Of a stretch of DNA of 64,000 nt, positions 30,520 through 42,099 are shown in pieces; within the stretch, counting starts at the first letter, position 1, and the number at the start of each line of letters is the position of its first letter. The notes below the pieces were generated by a model. The model made no database searches. It worked only from the letters and a program-made list of their open reading frames with translations, and was not told the origin of the DNA. Made by a program: the position numbers and the translations under genes. The stretch comes from Azorinus chamasolen (taxonomy: Eukaryota > Mollusca > Bivalvia > Cardiida > Solecurtidae): NCBI GenBank assembly GCA_963576725.1, contig OY755241.1, positions 56,048,484 through 56,112,483 on the forward strand, read 5' to 3'.

Positions 30520-32510
30520 GATGTTTAAATTTTAAGGTGGATTGGGCCGTCATTGTTTAACTGTAGATTCTATTCCTTATATAATAAGACTTAAATTTAA
30601 AATATGATTTTGAATAATAAACAGTGAAGACCCAGGTCAGAGGGTTGCTTTGTAGCTATCTTGTCTGTGTCTACATTTTTCAAATGTCAGTACTTTTATT
30701 TCCCGCATTCAAAGCTTTTAACAATACAAACTATTTGTTTTTGAATACTGAAAATGAATTGTGTTAGACAGTTGGAGACTTAGTGACTCACTATATTATT
30801 ACATTACTTACTCAGCCGAAATACTGCTAATTTATTAACTAGACCTAGGAAAATGGTAACGATCAAATGTGTCAGATTTTCAGTAAATCCCCTAATTTCT
30901 CAGCAGGGGACAAGGGTCAGCGATCACACAACTGCCATCTATCACATACTGTCTCATCAACAAAGTTATGAACTATTACGTAACAGGAATGCTTCTAATG
31001 TAAAAACTACCAAACAATGTGCCAATTGTCTAAAGTTATGATTTGTTAAACAGCTTCCCGAACAATATAGAAGATAACTATGTTTTGACTAATTAGATCT
31101 ATGGCTAAGCATAATTAAACCCCGATTTATATCTATTTAAAAAGGTAGTTTATTGTGAAGTATAGTTCTAAAGATAATATAGATTGATATGATCTAGATC
31201 TACCCTAAAATACTTTTACTTGATCTGCTACGGTACTGTACAGTAGCCAGAAAGACATTTTAATTACAACACACGAATGAACGCCATGAGACTGTATATC
31301 TTAATATCTAGATCTTATTAAAATAAAGCGAGAATTAAAATTTTAAATACTGTTGATCTAAATTATTCGACATATCAGGGATGTCCAACAAATAAATAAA
31401 ATGTCTCCCATTTCAATGAAAGGCCGGATCAAGGGGTCGGGTTTTTTTTTCAAAGTTCAGCTGGTAGTTTATAGGGCCGATTAATTCAAGCTTCTTCTTG
31501 TATCTATCCTTAGAAACTAAAACATTATTGTCATTATAGTCAGAGGATATAGTAAATGTACAGAAATCAACAATTCATAACCAACACAGTCGTTAAATGA
31601 TGTGTAGGCTAACTGTTGCTGGGCCTGTACATAGGGATACATAGGTTGTTATTGGCGTTTTTGCCCACCAGTTAACTGCGCATGCGCGAAATCGATGGGT
31701 TCGTTTACAAACAGAGATTCGCCCTATACATATATACATGTATGTATATGTCTCTGACTATAATATAGTCTGTGAATGGTCTCTATCTCACTTCTGTTAT
31801 AAGTCAGCTGAAACAATAAATAATAGTAATAAGTAATCATGTAACATGTGTTATTTTAGTATATTAAAGATAATTAATAATTCCAATTATGTACTATTGA
31901 TCTTTTATGTGATATATGTATGCAAATTGGCATATTTTTTATAATCCTATAATTTTTTGTAAATTATGCGCCGGATAAAAGTTTACAGTATTGAGGTCAA
32001 CAGTCGAGTTCAGATCAAAATGCCCCATCTATAAAGGGTACGCGACACGCCACTATCCTAAGGTGCATGTACACTCCAAAGTTGGTATTACTGGGTGAAG
32101 AAGTCTAGAAGAAATGGTATGGACAAACTTTCACAACACAGAGGTTAAAGGTCAAGGTCAAGGCGAATCAATGCCTTATAAAGGATACGTGACATCCCAC
32201 CATCGCAAGATGCACCCCCCCCCCACATTTTATGTTCTCAACTTAAAAATACTTTAGAAGATATGTCCCGGACAAGATTTTAAACGGAATATAGGTCAAC
32301 GGGCAATGTCAAAGAGCCTAATAAAGGGTATGTGACACCCTGGCCTTCCCAAGATGGATCTGCACGCCAATTTTTATGTCCTCAAATACTTTAGGAGTTA
32401 TGCCCACTCTCAATATTTTTACTGTATTGGGGTCGAAGGTCAAGGTCATTTATAGCCCAGTGTAATTGGTTCCAATCTCGGAAATCTGGCCTAAAATATG
32501 CAACTGAAAT
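30520..32510. other. Intergenic, mostly unrecognised
   Basis: A tiny palindromic segment atatatacatgtatgtatatg near 31735 is shared with 48170. 32035-32470 holds three diverged units with ataaagggtacgcgacac-type and gaggtcaaggtc-type motifs plus a C-run near 32218, again bivalve repeat. No supported gene. Confidence 0.45.
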
Positions 32511-32513
32511 CTA

Positions 32514-32675
32514 CAAGGCTGTCTACTATGTGCAGTATAAAAGGCTGTCTACTATGTGCAATATACAAGGATGTCTACTATGTGCAATATACAAGGCTGT
32601 CTACTATGTGCAATATACAAGACTGTCTTCTATGTGAAATATAGAAGGCTGTCTACTATGTGCAATATAGTGTAA
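32514..32675. repeat. 26-bp minisatellite, six units
   Basis: Unit ggctgtctactatgtgcaat + atacaa. Six copies with a few substitutions. Period is constant. Confidence 0.85.
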
Positions 32676-32887
32676 AAACTCAGCAAATAAAATGATATAT
32701 GCGTGGGGCTGTAGTCCAGAAATGAAATAACAGAGTTTCCTTACTTTAATGATAAAAAAGTATAAATTTTTTACAATGTTCAGGCTTAGTATTGAAGTAT
32801 TTTTAATGGATTATTCTCGTAAAAACACAGAAAGACTCAACAATAGGCACTGTCAGCAGTGAAGACACATATCAACCTCTTGATATC

Positions 32888-33137
32888 TTAACCCTTCGCT
32901 TGCTATTCGCGTCAATACACCTACCAGTAAATAGTGAAGACCCAGATGAGACAGCTCCTGCAGGAGCTGTCTCATCAGGGTCTGCACTATTTACAAGTTG
33001 ATTGTGCAACCAGTGCACTCCACATCAGTGATTGCACATCGAAATACTTGTACACAGTGAAGATATATGTAATTATACAATAGGGCATGGGTAAAGAAGG
33101 AGACATGTATCTTAAAAGTCAGCAAGCGAAGGGTTAA
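32888..33137. mobile_element. Family C hairpin MITE, complete
   Basis: TTAACCCTTCGCTTGCTATTC and GCAAGCGAAGGGTTAA ends; hairpin gacccagatgagacagctcc .. ggagctgtctcatcagggtc. Near-identical to the copy at 11448-11696. Confidence 0.85.
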
Positions 33138-33290
33138 CACACTTTAATGTGTATATATATATATATACTTTATCAGACCCTGGAGACAAGGAGGCTGATC
33201 TTGCAGGATCGAAAAGAGGTATGCTATTTTTGCATCAAATGGTATTTTATGCTTGTAAGCTTTCGAGAGACTATTGAGCTGGCAAACGGC

Positions 33291-33509
33291 TTAACATTTC
33301 CCTCATATTGACGACTTTTGACGACTCTGTAAAATTAACTCTGTGAAACCATTGTGATAAATAGAGCATTTGCTCCTATAGGAGCGAATGCTCTATTTAT
33401 CACAATGGTTTCAAACTACAAAATTCTAAATATTTCCCTTTCTCTAGGTAATGCTCCTTTTCGGCAGATTTATTCAAAGAGGTTGTACCTAAATGAGGTC
33501 ATGGGTTAA
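33291..33509. mobile_element. Family B hairpin MITE
   Basis: TTAACATTTCCCTCATATTG start, catgggTTAA end, palindrome gataaatagagcatttgctcc with one changed base in the right arm (gagcgaatgctc). Confidence 0.75.
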
Positions 33510-33869
33510 ACAGTGAATACTTCTTCGTTAAAATTGTACAAAGATTTGATTGTTATCTATTTCTAATAGGGGACAATTCTATTTCTATAGGTTTACATGT
33601 CCAAATATTTTGAGTAAATACAATACACACAAGAGTGCCAATTGGTCTAAACATCATTCTACTCCATTATTTTCATAATATGATTATATTACTTATATAT
33701 TACTTGTAGTACAATACATGTATTCTGCTTTATTTTATATATCATCAGTTTTCAGTTTTATTTCAAGCAAATCGGCAATGCAATTGCCTTTGGCCATATA
33801 CAATTTCATAGTGAAAATGGCTACACATATAAGATATTTACACATACATATAATTTACAATCTAAGATA

Positions 33870-36400
33870 TTATGGAACAGTATCAAAAGTTAGCAAGGTA
33901 TTGCTACGTGAACAGAAAGCATATTTCAAATATTTACAAAGCTTTAACAATTTAGCTTTGTTTCCAATAGACATAATACTCACAAACTTGTTTAGTGAAG
34001 GCCACGAAATATTACCCAAATACTTATTACGAATGTGAGAATATTTGTTACAGCATAGTAAGAAATGACACTCAGATTCAACAACCATAGTATTACACAT
34101 TCTACACAATCTGTTTTCTCTATTTACACCGGCATAACGCCCAAATTCAATTTCCAAGGAATGAGAACATAATCTAAAGCAGGTTAAATACTTTCGAAGT
34201 GTGTCATCTGCCACTAAGTCTAGATAAGTTTCGTGTTCAAATGTACATTTATACTTTCTGTAGTATTCTAATTTTGACATATTAGCTATAGTTGCTGACC
34301 ACTCCTGCATATACTGATCATATACGCGTCTTTTAAGTAGTGGCAAATAGTTGACATGTGGATTAAAGTCATTCAAAATATAGGTAAAGCCAAGTTTATC
34401 AACAATAATGTTTATACGTGATGACCAAGAGTTAACAATATTTTGACTCTTTTGATCGTTATAGATTGTATATATAGGCGATGTAACACTTTTCTTGATT
34501 TTCATCAAATACTTTACAGCTCTAACTTTACTTAAAACTGAAAGGGGAAATCGTCCAAGCTCTCCATAAACAGCAACATTTGGTGTCTGTTTGCGAACAC
34601 CTAGAATGTATTTACAGAATTTAATGTGTAGCTTGTCAGTTTCTTTATAATCGTATGCTCCCCATACTTCTGATCCATACAATAATATAGAAACAACCAT
34701 AGAGTCAAATAAGTACAATTTGGGTTTTACATCTAACTTAACTCTATCAAAAATAGATAACAAGCTGTGATAAGCACGTAAGGCTTGTTCTGACAAGGCT
34801 TTAACTACCTTGGACATAGTTCCAGTATATGTGAATTTTATTCCAAGATAAGTGAACTCATCTACTCTTTCTATCTTTTGACCATCTATGAAAATCTCTT
34901 TATGTTTTGAATATCTACATTTTTCAAAAATACATAATTTTGTTTTAGCAATGTTAAATTTTAATCCCCATTTAACAGAATATTGATATAAACTATCAAC
35001 TTGTGCCTGTAGACTTACAGGTCAGTCGTAAACAACACAATATCATCAGCAAATAACATAATGTACATGGATAATAAGTTAAGGTCATTATCAGTTAAAT
35101 TATTAAAATCTACAGATTTAACAACATCGTTTATAAATAGGATAAACAATAGAGGTTATAAGGGTGCGCCCTGTTTTACACCAAGTGTTACATCAAAGAA
35201 GTTTGTCATTGACATATCGGCAGATATTTTTACACATGAACTTACATTTGCATACATTGATTTTATCATTTTAACTAATTTGCAACTGATACCTGATTCA
35301 AGCAATTTTATCCACAGAGCATCATGTAATACCGTGTCGAATGCCTTCTCATAATCAACAAATAAACACCAAAGTTTAGATTTGGCATGCAAAACTTTCT
35401 CGATGATAGAATGCAGTAAGAATATAGCATCAGATGTAGATCGGTTATCACGGAATCCAAATTGATTTTCACAGAATATATTTTCATTTTCACACCACTT
35501 ATTATGTCTATTTCTTAACAATAGTGAACATATTTTAGCAAGGACATTGATAATGGTAATCCCTCTGTAGTTTGCTGGATTATCTGTAGGACCCGTCTTA
35601 TGAATTGGAACAATGTACCCTTTACACCAATCACTTGGATACACACCTGTTTCATTATAAATAACGCATAGATATGGTGAAATAAAAGTACTGGAATCTA
35701 TAAAGAAATCTGCAACATTGTTATTCAAATCACTGCATTTGTTTCTTTTGAGACAAGGTATCGTTGTACGAATTTCATCAACCGTGAATTCAGAATCAAG
35801 TTGGTCAATATGAGTGTCATCGTAAGTCGGTACTGAGTCCTCATTACTTCTATGACACCCAGATTGACCAGTATTATTGGATAGATTAGAAAAATAATTC
35901 ATGAATTCCTCAGAACTGATATCATTTTATACATTATTATTAGATTTCTTAAATTTTTTAACATACTTCCAAAAGTCTTTAGGAGATTTTTTGCTCATAT
36001 TCTCGAGTTTCGTTTTCTCTTTGTTAAAATATAAAGCTTTGGCTTTTCGCTTACAGTTTGCATAATTGCTTCTACTGTTGAGAAAATCAAGTTTTGTAAG
36101 GTCACATGGGTTCACTTTATAATTACGTTTACACTGATAAAATTTATTTTTAGCATTGCGACATTCGTCGTTAAACCAATATTACTTTTTCTTTTTCAAT
36201 GGTGGTTTGGTAGAGCATATTTTACCAAAACATTTAAAAGAACTATCATATACACACTTTGACAATGAGTCAATGCAAGTGTTTGTATCACTCTCCCCAC
36301 TGGAAAGTTTATGTGTAAGATCCTCAAAAACGTGTTTATTCAATTCCAATAATTCACCGAAACGTTCAGTTTCAGTCGAATTCCAGAACATCATTAATGG
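33870..36400 (-). pseudogene. LINE ORF2 (RT to C-terminus), truncated and broken
   Basis: Read on the minus strand from about 36394: a pre-RT part (WFNDECRNAKN region near 36165, then KSPKDFWKYVKKFKK), RT motifs NYRGITIINVLAKI, NQFGFRDNRSTSDAIF, FVDYEKAFDTV (first catalytic Asp kept) and GVKQGAPL, then LFADDIVLFTTDL (second catalytic pair) near 35040-35080 in a disrupted frame. The C-terminal block at 34817-33870 has ILLYGSEVWGAY and a C..C....H..C knuckle (CRMCNTMVVESECHFLLCC). Stops near 36190, 35150 and 35010 break it. The apurinic endonuclease is missing. This layout is RTE/CR1-like; the clade is not certain. Confidence 0.85.
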
Positions 36401-36537
36401 GCAATTGTCCTAAGGAATAATCGTCCTAAGGGGCTATTGTTTATAATGGGCTATTGTCCGAAGAGACAATCGTTCTGGCAATTGTCCAAAGGGGCAATCG
36501 TCCTAAGGGACAATCGTCCTAAGGGGCTATTGTCCTG
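36396..36537. repeat. 16-bp array of CAATCGTCCTAAGGGG
   Basis: About eight imperfect units of caat(c/t)gtcctaagggg, some with ctattgtcc in place of caatcgtcc. It lies exactly at the 5' truncation point of the LINE copy. Confidence 0.75.
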
Positions 36538-36539
36538 CA

Positions 36540-36785
36540 CTCCTGTACCTGATAGCCGCACTCATTTCACGCCAGTATGCGAATGTATTCAATCTGTGTT
36601 CGTAGTACCTGTACTGGGTCAAATCGTTGCGACTGTCTGTTGTGTTCATGATGGTGTCTGAGTATGACTTATGTCTCTGCTGGTCTTCTCTTGGTTTTAT
36701 ACTGTTGTCTTGATTCTGATTGTTGTCTTGATTCTGATTGGTAAATTATTTATAGTAACAGGCTCCTATTGGTTGATTTAGTTGT
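36540..36785. other. Downstream of PC4-like gene, no gene
   Basis: A 19-bp direct duplication (tgttgtcttgattctgatt) at 36703-36740. No poly(A) signal for the PC4-like gene is obvious within the first 100 bp after its stop. Confidence 0.4.
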
Positions 36786-38707
36786 TTACCAGTTCATATA
36801 AACATTGGGATTACATTCCAAACACTTCAACATTCCCACCTGGTTCATATGGTCACTTTGTAGGTAACACGGTACCACAGCATCCAGTTCTGGTAGAGCT
36901 TGACCAATCTCCTGTATCAGTTCTTTCAGTTTGATGTATTCTGAGGTTCTTAAACACAGTCCCTTTTTCGTGGGTACCAGGTTGTCTTCAGGTTTCCAAT
37001 ATTGTCTGATATCTACACAAACACTGCTGTCCGTCACTGTGCAATACACGTTACCTCCTAGGTGTCTGTGGTACGATTTTTTCTCCGTCAATGCCTCATC
37101 CACGTACTCTATGTAGTTTACCCAATTCTTCCAGCGCATCAGGTTTAGACTAATACCCTTTTTTATACGCCCGAAGGGACGTATTATGGTATGGCGCATG
37201 TCGTCCGTCCGTCCGTCTGTCCGTCCGTCTGTCCGTCCGTTAGCAATTTCTTGTGCAACTAACTCCTCCTTCATTTTTCAACATAATTTCTTCAAACTTT
37301 CAGGAATGATAGATACTGATGTGTAGTTGTGCATATCAGTGAGATAACTCTCATATCATTTTCATTCTGGAGTTATTGCCCTTTGATAGTTTCGGGTAGC
37401 AATTTCTTGTGCAACTAACTCCTCCTTTATCTTTCAACATAATTTCTTCAAACTTTCAGGAATGATAGATATTGATGTGTAGTTGTGCATATCAGTGAGA
37501 TAACTCTCATATCATTTTTCATTCTGGAGTTATTGCCCTTTGATAGTTTCGGGTAGCAATTTCTTGTGCAACTAACTCCTCCTTTATTTTTCAACATAAT
37601 TTCTTCAAACTTTCAGGAATGATAGATACTGATGTGTAGTTGTGCATATCAGTGAGATAACTCTCATATCATTTTTCATTCTGGAGTTATTGCCCTTTGA
37701 TAGTTTCGGGTAGCAATTTCTTGTGCAACTAACTCCTCCTTTATTTTTCAACATAATTTCTTCAAACTTTCAGGAATGATAGATATTGATGTGTAGTTGT
37801 GCATATCAGTGAGATAACTCTCATATCATTTTTCATTCTGGAGTTATTGCCCTTTGATAGTTTCGGGTAGCAATTTCTTGTGCAACTAACTCCTCCTTTA
37901 TTTTTCAACATAATTTCTTCAAACTTTCAGGAATGATAGATACTGATGTGTAGTTGTGCATATCAGTGAGATAACTCTCATATCATTTTTCATTCTGGAG
38001 TTATTGCCCTTTGATAGTTTCGGGTAGCAATTTCTTGTGCAACTAACTCCTCCTTTATTTTTCAACATAATTTCTTCAAACTTTCAGGAATGATAGATAC
38101 TGATGTGTAGTTGTGCATATCAGTGAGATAACTCTCATATCATTTTTCATTCTGGAGTTATTGCCCTTTGATAGTTTCGGGTAGCAATTTCTTGTGCAAC
38201 TAACTCCTCCTTTATTTTTCAACATAATTTCTTCAAACTTTCAGGAATGATAGATACTGATGTGTAGTTGTGCATTTCAGTGAGATAACTCTCATATCAT
38301 TTTTCATTCTGGAGTTATTGCCCTTTGATAGTTTCGGGTAGCAATTTCTTGTGCAACTAACTCCTCCTTTATTTTTCAACATAATTTCTTCAAACTTTCA
38401 GGAATGATAGATATTGATGTGTAGTTGTGCATATCAGTGAGATAACTCTCATATCATTTTTCATTCTGGAGTTATTGCCCTTTGATAGTTTCGGGTAGCA
38501 ATTTCTTGTGCAACTAACTCCTCCTTTATTTTTCAACATAATTTTATAGAACAGCCTTCGGGCGTATATTGCCCCGTCTTGCGGTGCTCTTGTTGAGGGT
38601 TTGTTTTCGTTCCATTGTCGCAGATCGATTCTCTGCTCTCCTTGCCACTCAGTCACCTCCACATAACGCTCATTTCCCAACGGGTATCTGCATCTGAAGT
38701 GAGACAT
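36786..38707 (-). pseudogene. Tandem PC4-domain protein split by a pearl-like insertion
   Basis: The 5' part (38707-38597) starts MSHFRCRYPLGNERYVEVTE and reaches IDLRQWNENKP. The 3' part (about 37163-36786) resumes KKGISLNLMRWKNWVNY and continues to VDIRQYWKPEDNLVPTKKGL, ending in a TAA. PC4 (SUB1/p15) is a single-stranded DNA-binding transcription cofactor whose core reads (I/V)D(I/L)R.Y/W .. (K)KG(I/L)(S/C)L; both copies here have it, so the protein holds two PC4 units of about 155 residues in all. The break falls between KP and KKG of the first unit, exactly where a 1.43-kb element sits. No GT..AG pair would remove it cleanly, so this allele looks disrupted. Whether an intact copy exists elsewhere is unknown. 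Confidence 0.65.
37164..38596 (-). mobile_element. Pearl-like element with eight 157-bp units
   Basis: Units start at 37243, 37399, 37556, 37713, 37870, 38027, 38184 and 38341, with a partial ninth at 38498-38545; each begins gcaatttcttgtgcaactaa. A (cgtc)n/(ctgt)n run (37197-37239) flanks the array. Complementary subterminal motifs tacgcccgaagg (37166) and ccttcgggcgta (38553) follow. On the minus strand the left end reads caacaagagcaccgcaagac. The units are nearly identical, implying recent amplification. It interrupts the PC4-like coding sequence. Confidence 0.8.
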
Positions 38708-38819
38708 GTTGTTCGTGTGAATTCTGTCGTCAGAATGATAATATCACTACAAGCATCGTCTTATATAGAACAGCCTTTATTCGGATTTGTCAATACATTC
38801 ATCTGATTGGTCAAGTAAC

Positions 38820-40370
38820 ACGGTGTCATGTTCAGACTTGTATATGAATAAAACTATTTCTAGTAACAGGTCATATTCAGACTTGTGTATGAATAAAACT
38901 ATTTTAATAACATAAGATCATATTCAGACTATATTTATTAACATGATACCATGTTCAGACTTGTCTCTGACCGAAATCCGATCGAATGAGACCTTAATAG
39001 TGTTAATCGGTCAAGTAATAAGGGAAATACAGATGTTTTAAGAGAGAAAATACGTCACTTCCGGTTTCAGAGGGTAGATAATGACGGTTGGGTAATTTCA
39101 GTCTCTCTCTTCAGTCAGAGAGATAGGTGGTTTCCAGACCTTTCCAACGATATCAAACTCGACCCTATTCGGTCTAAAACTATAGGAGAGGGAAGGGTTT
39201 GAATATTCGTTTTATTCAAACCCGTGAACAAGATTACGTAATAGGTCACGTGACTTAATTTTCAAATTGTAATATCTTGAGAACCAGTCATGTTAGACCC
39301 ATAAACTTATATATTTTATTGATCAGGGCGACGAGATCTTTCCAATGGTGTAAAGATTTTAAGGATTGGGTCACTTTAAATTTAAATTCAATTTTTTTTT
39401 TTAAAATGAACTTTTTTAAAAATTTAATAAAATACTAAAATTTTGTGCTAGACGTATAGATCTGGTAAAATATTTTCCAACGATACCAAACATGACAATT
39501 TTTGATCAAGAATTAAGAGATTTACAGCCATTTGAACTTTTTCAACAATTGATATTTAAATATTTTAAAATATTTAAAACCTGAATATCTCGAGAACCAA
39601 ACATGTTAGAAACATAAAAGTATATATTTTCTTGATCAGGGAGAAGAGATCTTTTCTATGGTGTAAAGATTTAAGGGATTGGATTATTTCAAATTTAGGT
39701 TAAAAATGATTGCTTGGATTAGAATCCAAACTTGTTAAAGTGGAATGAGAGTTTCTAACGTGGAGTAGCCTCTACAGAATATTGGCATAAAACGTTGTCA
39801 GAATTCAGAAAATAGTTAGTTTATGTAGACTGTGTACTTTTGAAAATGGGTGAATTTAATATGTAATTTTCACTACTGCTTATAATTTCAAGAATTGGTC
39901 CATGATATATCTCGGTCTATAAATGCAACATTTTTTGATAAAAGGTGCATCTTTGGTATGCATTATATTTGCATTCAGTAAACTTATATACGCTTTGGAG
40001 GCTGGCTAAGTAAATAACACCTTTACTGGCCATGTCTGTTTGCATAAGACAATAACCCTTTCAGTCTCTTTTGGTCCTTTCAACCCATTTTCCAAACTAT
40101 GTCCAATCTGTCTTTAAAGGGGATGTCCCTACATTTGACGCGTTTCATAAACACTTAAAATGTACAAAACTCATTTGTTTATATGCTGAAAAGTAGTATA
40201 TCGCAAAAGGCCACATCCAATTACCGTTTATAACGACAAAACATCCATGTGTTTGATATCGCCGATCCAGGTTTTACTCCCCGATGTTTCAGTTTTATTC
40301 GGGTTGGGTTTTAGTTTCGCAACTGTTCGCCCTACTCGCGATTCTCCGACCACTTCCGAGAAAGCGTAAA
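38820..40370. other. Intergenic with two duplications
   Basis: 38827-38960 holds three loose units of tcatattcagacttg + tgaataaaactatt. A diverged direct repeat of about 100 bp links 39270-39370 and 39585-39685 (aatatcttgagaaccagtca; gatctttccaatggtgtaaag). From 40240 the sequence becomes more GC-balanced with CpGs (gttcgccctactcgcgattc), possibly the promoter side of the gene to the right. Confidence 0.45.
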
Positions 40371-40372
40371 CA

Positions 40373-40495
40373 ATGGAGGGATCGGGTGATCATCGGCAAA
40401 ACGCGCAAGAATTTAACAGGAAAGGCCGATCATATTGTGTTGTAGAACAAAAATTATCAGTATTGATGAAATCGGTTTATTTGTATCACAGGGGC
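40373..40495 (+). CDS. Possible first exon or small ORF near the metallopeptidase
   Basis: ATG at 40373 opens MEGSGDHRQNAQEFNRKGRS and stays open for 64 codons to 40567. It follows a CpG-bearing stretch, which suits a 5' exon. The right boundary given is only a guess and no splice partner was established. Confidence 0.25.
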
Positions 40496-40686
40496 ATTTT
40501 TCGATATAAGTTCAAATTGGGAACCTTCATAATAATGATAGAGCATAACAAATACCAAGTTTTATGATATTATTGAAAATATGCGATCATTGTAGGGACT
40601 GCCTCTTTAGCCTTCAGTCTATATACACGTATACAGTATTAAACTGAAATATGTATGGACTACTGTTGTTAATGTCTGTGGTGGAT

Positions 40687-41524
40687 ATGTTATTTGCCAT
40701 CAAAATGAAAGTTGCAGATATTTTGCACAAACTTATCGTTGGAGGAAGTGGTGACCGCAATTTAGGTAATTTCTTTTCTGAATGATGTGACATTTATCTT
40801 TTGTCTCCTTTTTTTTGTAAATATATTCTTCAAACTGAAATGCAACCATGCTGAGACAGTGCCACTAATATGTTCTTGGGGTGTGTTTTTTTGTAGGAGA
40901 TGCTTCCATATATATAAATGGTGAATTGATGAGCCCTCTGGGATTTGATTATGATTATACCTGATGATGTGGCTACAATTATCCATATGGTTGAAGATAA
41001 CAGGACTACTATAGAACAGCATACTATCAAGCATTTAACTGCATTCAGAGCATTGTGCCTTACAAGAGAGGTATTACAACTTTTTTCTTTTTTTATGAGT
41101 GTTGTTTCCGTTAGTGTACTTCTATTTTGTAAATCAATTGCTCCTTTAATCATTAGACCATATACATTCAACACTGAGTTGATAAACTATTTCTTATTTG
41201 TTTCAGGTTATTGACTTTCTACAGACGGCTATTGCTGAAAGGGCTGTTAATTTTACAAACCTACATATCCATATTAAAGAAAACATATTGTATACTCAAG
41301 ATGGAAATTCTACATATGGGTATACAGCTATACCAGCATGCACGTGTTTGCCTGTAAAAGTTGTCATTAGCACACATGGTGTAAGTGAGATGCAATTTAT
41401 GTCCTCCTTACTTCATGAATTAGCACATGCCATAGCACATGCCATAACCCCTGGTTCCCAGCATGACAAATTCTGGTTGGAAACTTGCGGTTTGCTCATG
41501 GGCTTAGATTGGAAAAAACATTGA
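40687..41524 (+). CDS. SprT-like zinc metallopeptidase, frame break in exon B
   Basis: Exon A 40687-40765 (MKVADILHKLIVGGSGDRNL after an upstream in-frame ATG), exon B 40897-41070, exon C 41207-41524. Junctions GGTAAT/TTTTGTAGG and GAGGTATT/TTTCAGG join A to B and B to C in phase. Exon C contains the zinc motif HELAHAIAHAITPGSQHDKF: HExxH with a later His, as in SprT/SPRTN-type gluzincins, with TREVIDFL and CTCLPVKVVIS before it. The protein ends at TGA 41524. In exon B the entry frame stops after SPLGFDYDYT, while the frame that reaches exon C opens just upstream at 40933; a 1-nt shift near 40950-40965 (in gattatgattat) would reconcile them. It may be a pseudogene or a sequencing error. Substrate unknown; SPRTN cleaves DNA-protein crosslinks. 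Confidence 0.6.
41207..41524 (+). CDS. SprT-like catalytic exon (HELAH)
   Basis: 318 nt, phase 0, intact. HExxH is at 41414-41428, immediately followed by a doubled gcacatgccata (HAIAHAI), then a candidate third zinc ligand in SQHDKFWLETC. No C-terminal zinc ribbon or PIP box is encoded; the chain stops 14 residues after WLETC. Confidence 0.65.
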   Translation, partial: VIDFLQTAIAERAVNFTNLHIHIKENILYTQDGNSTYGYTAIPACTCLPVKVVISTHGVSEMQFMSSLLHELAHAIAHAITPGSQHDKFWLETCGLLMGLDWKKH

Positions 41525-41529
41525 CAGCT

Positions 41530-42090
41530 ATAAAGATTTAAGAAATTTTATGTTTTGTGCTGGTGCAAGAGGCCTTAATGTAATAAATAAATATTATTTA
41601 CGAAGACATTTAAATAAAGAAAACACAATTGATGTGAGTAGGTGAACCGAAATTACATAATACTCTCTGTGTGTATGTGTGTGTGTGCACGCGCGCGCGT
41701 GCGTGCGAAAAATAGTAAAAAAAAAGCATCACAAAAAGATGTGCATAAGAAAAAATACACTGATATTAAGTGTCATGAAAAAAGAGATAAAATTTGCACC
41801 ACTAAAAGATATGCAAAAAAAACTATAGTGGGGATAATCTATGGGATGATGATTTTATTAATCTGACCATCACCACCTGATGAGACTCATGGAGGAGTCG
41901 AAATAGTTTTTTCACTATTTTATTATTATAATAATAATTATTATTATTACTTATTTTAGAATTATTCATGACATAGTGTGTTTTGAATTGGCTTAAGAAT
42001 TGTTGTTTAAATATGTACATATATGATATACAGATATTCAAGCATATATATATATATATATGTATGTATATTTACATTTGGCTAGGTTTT
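41530..42090. other. 3' flank of the metallopeptidase
   Basis: taatgtaataaataaatatt near 41578 supplies possible poly(A) signals. A (gt)n/(cg)n run lies at 41670-41705, and (ta)n at 42045-42060. No gene supported. Confidence 0.5.
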
Positions 42091-42099
42091 TATTAACTA

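Noticed and set aside
33718..34038. Plus-strand ORF of 106 codons
   Set aside because: Its right half is antisense to the LINE C-terminal domain on the minus strand; no independent support.
40762..41214. Minus-strand ORFs of 90 and 114 codons and an extended plus frame to 41214
   Set aside because: They are antisense or intron read-through of the SprT-like gene, whose introns have good GT..AG sites.
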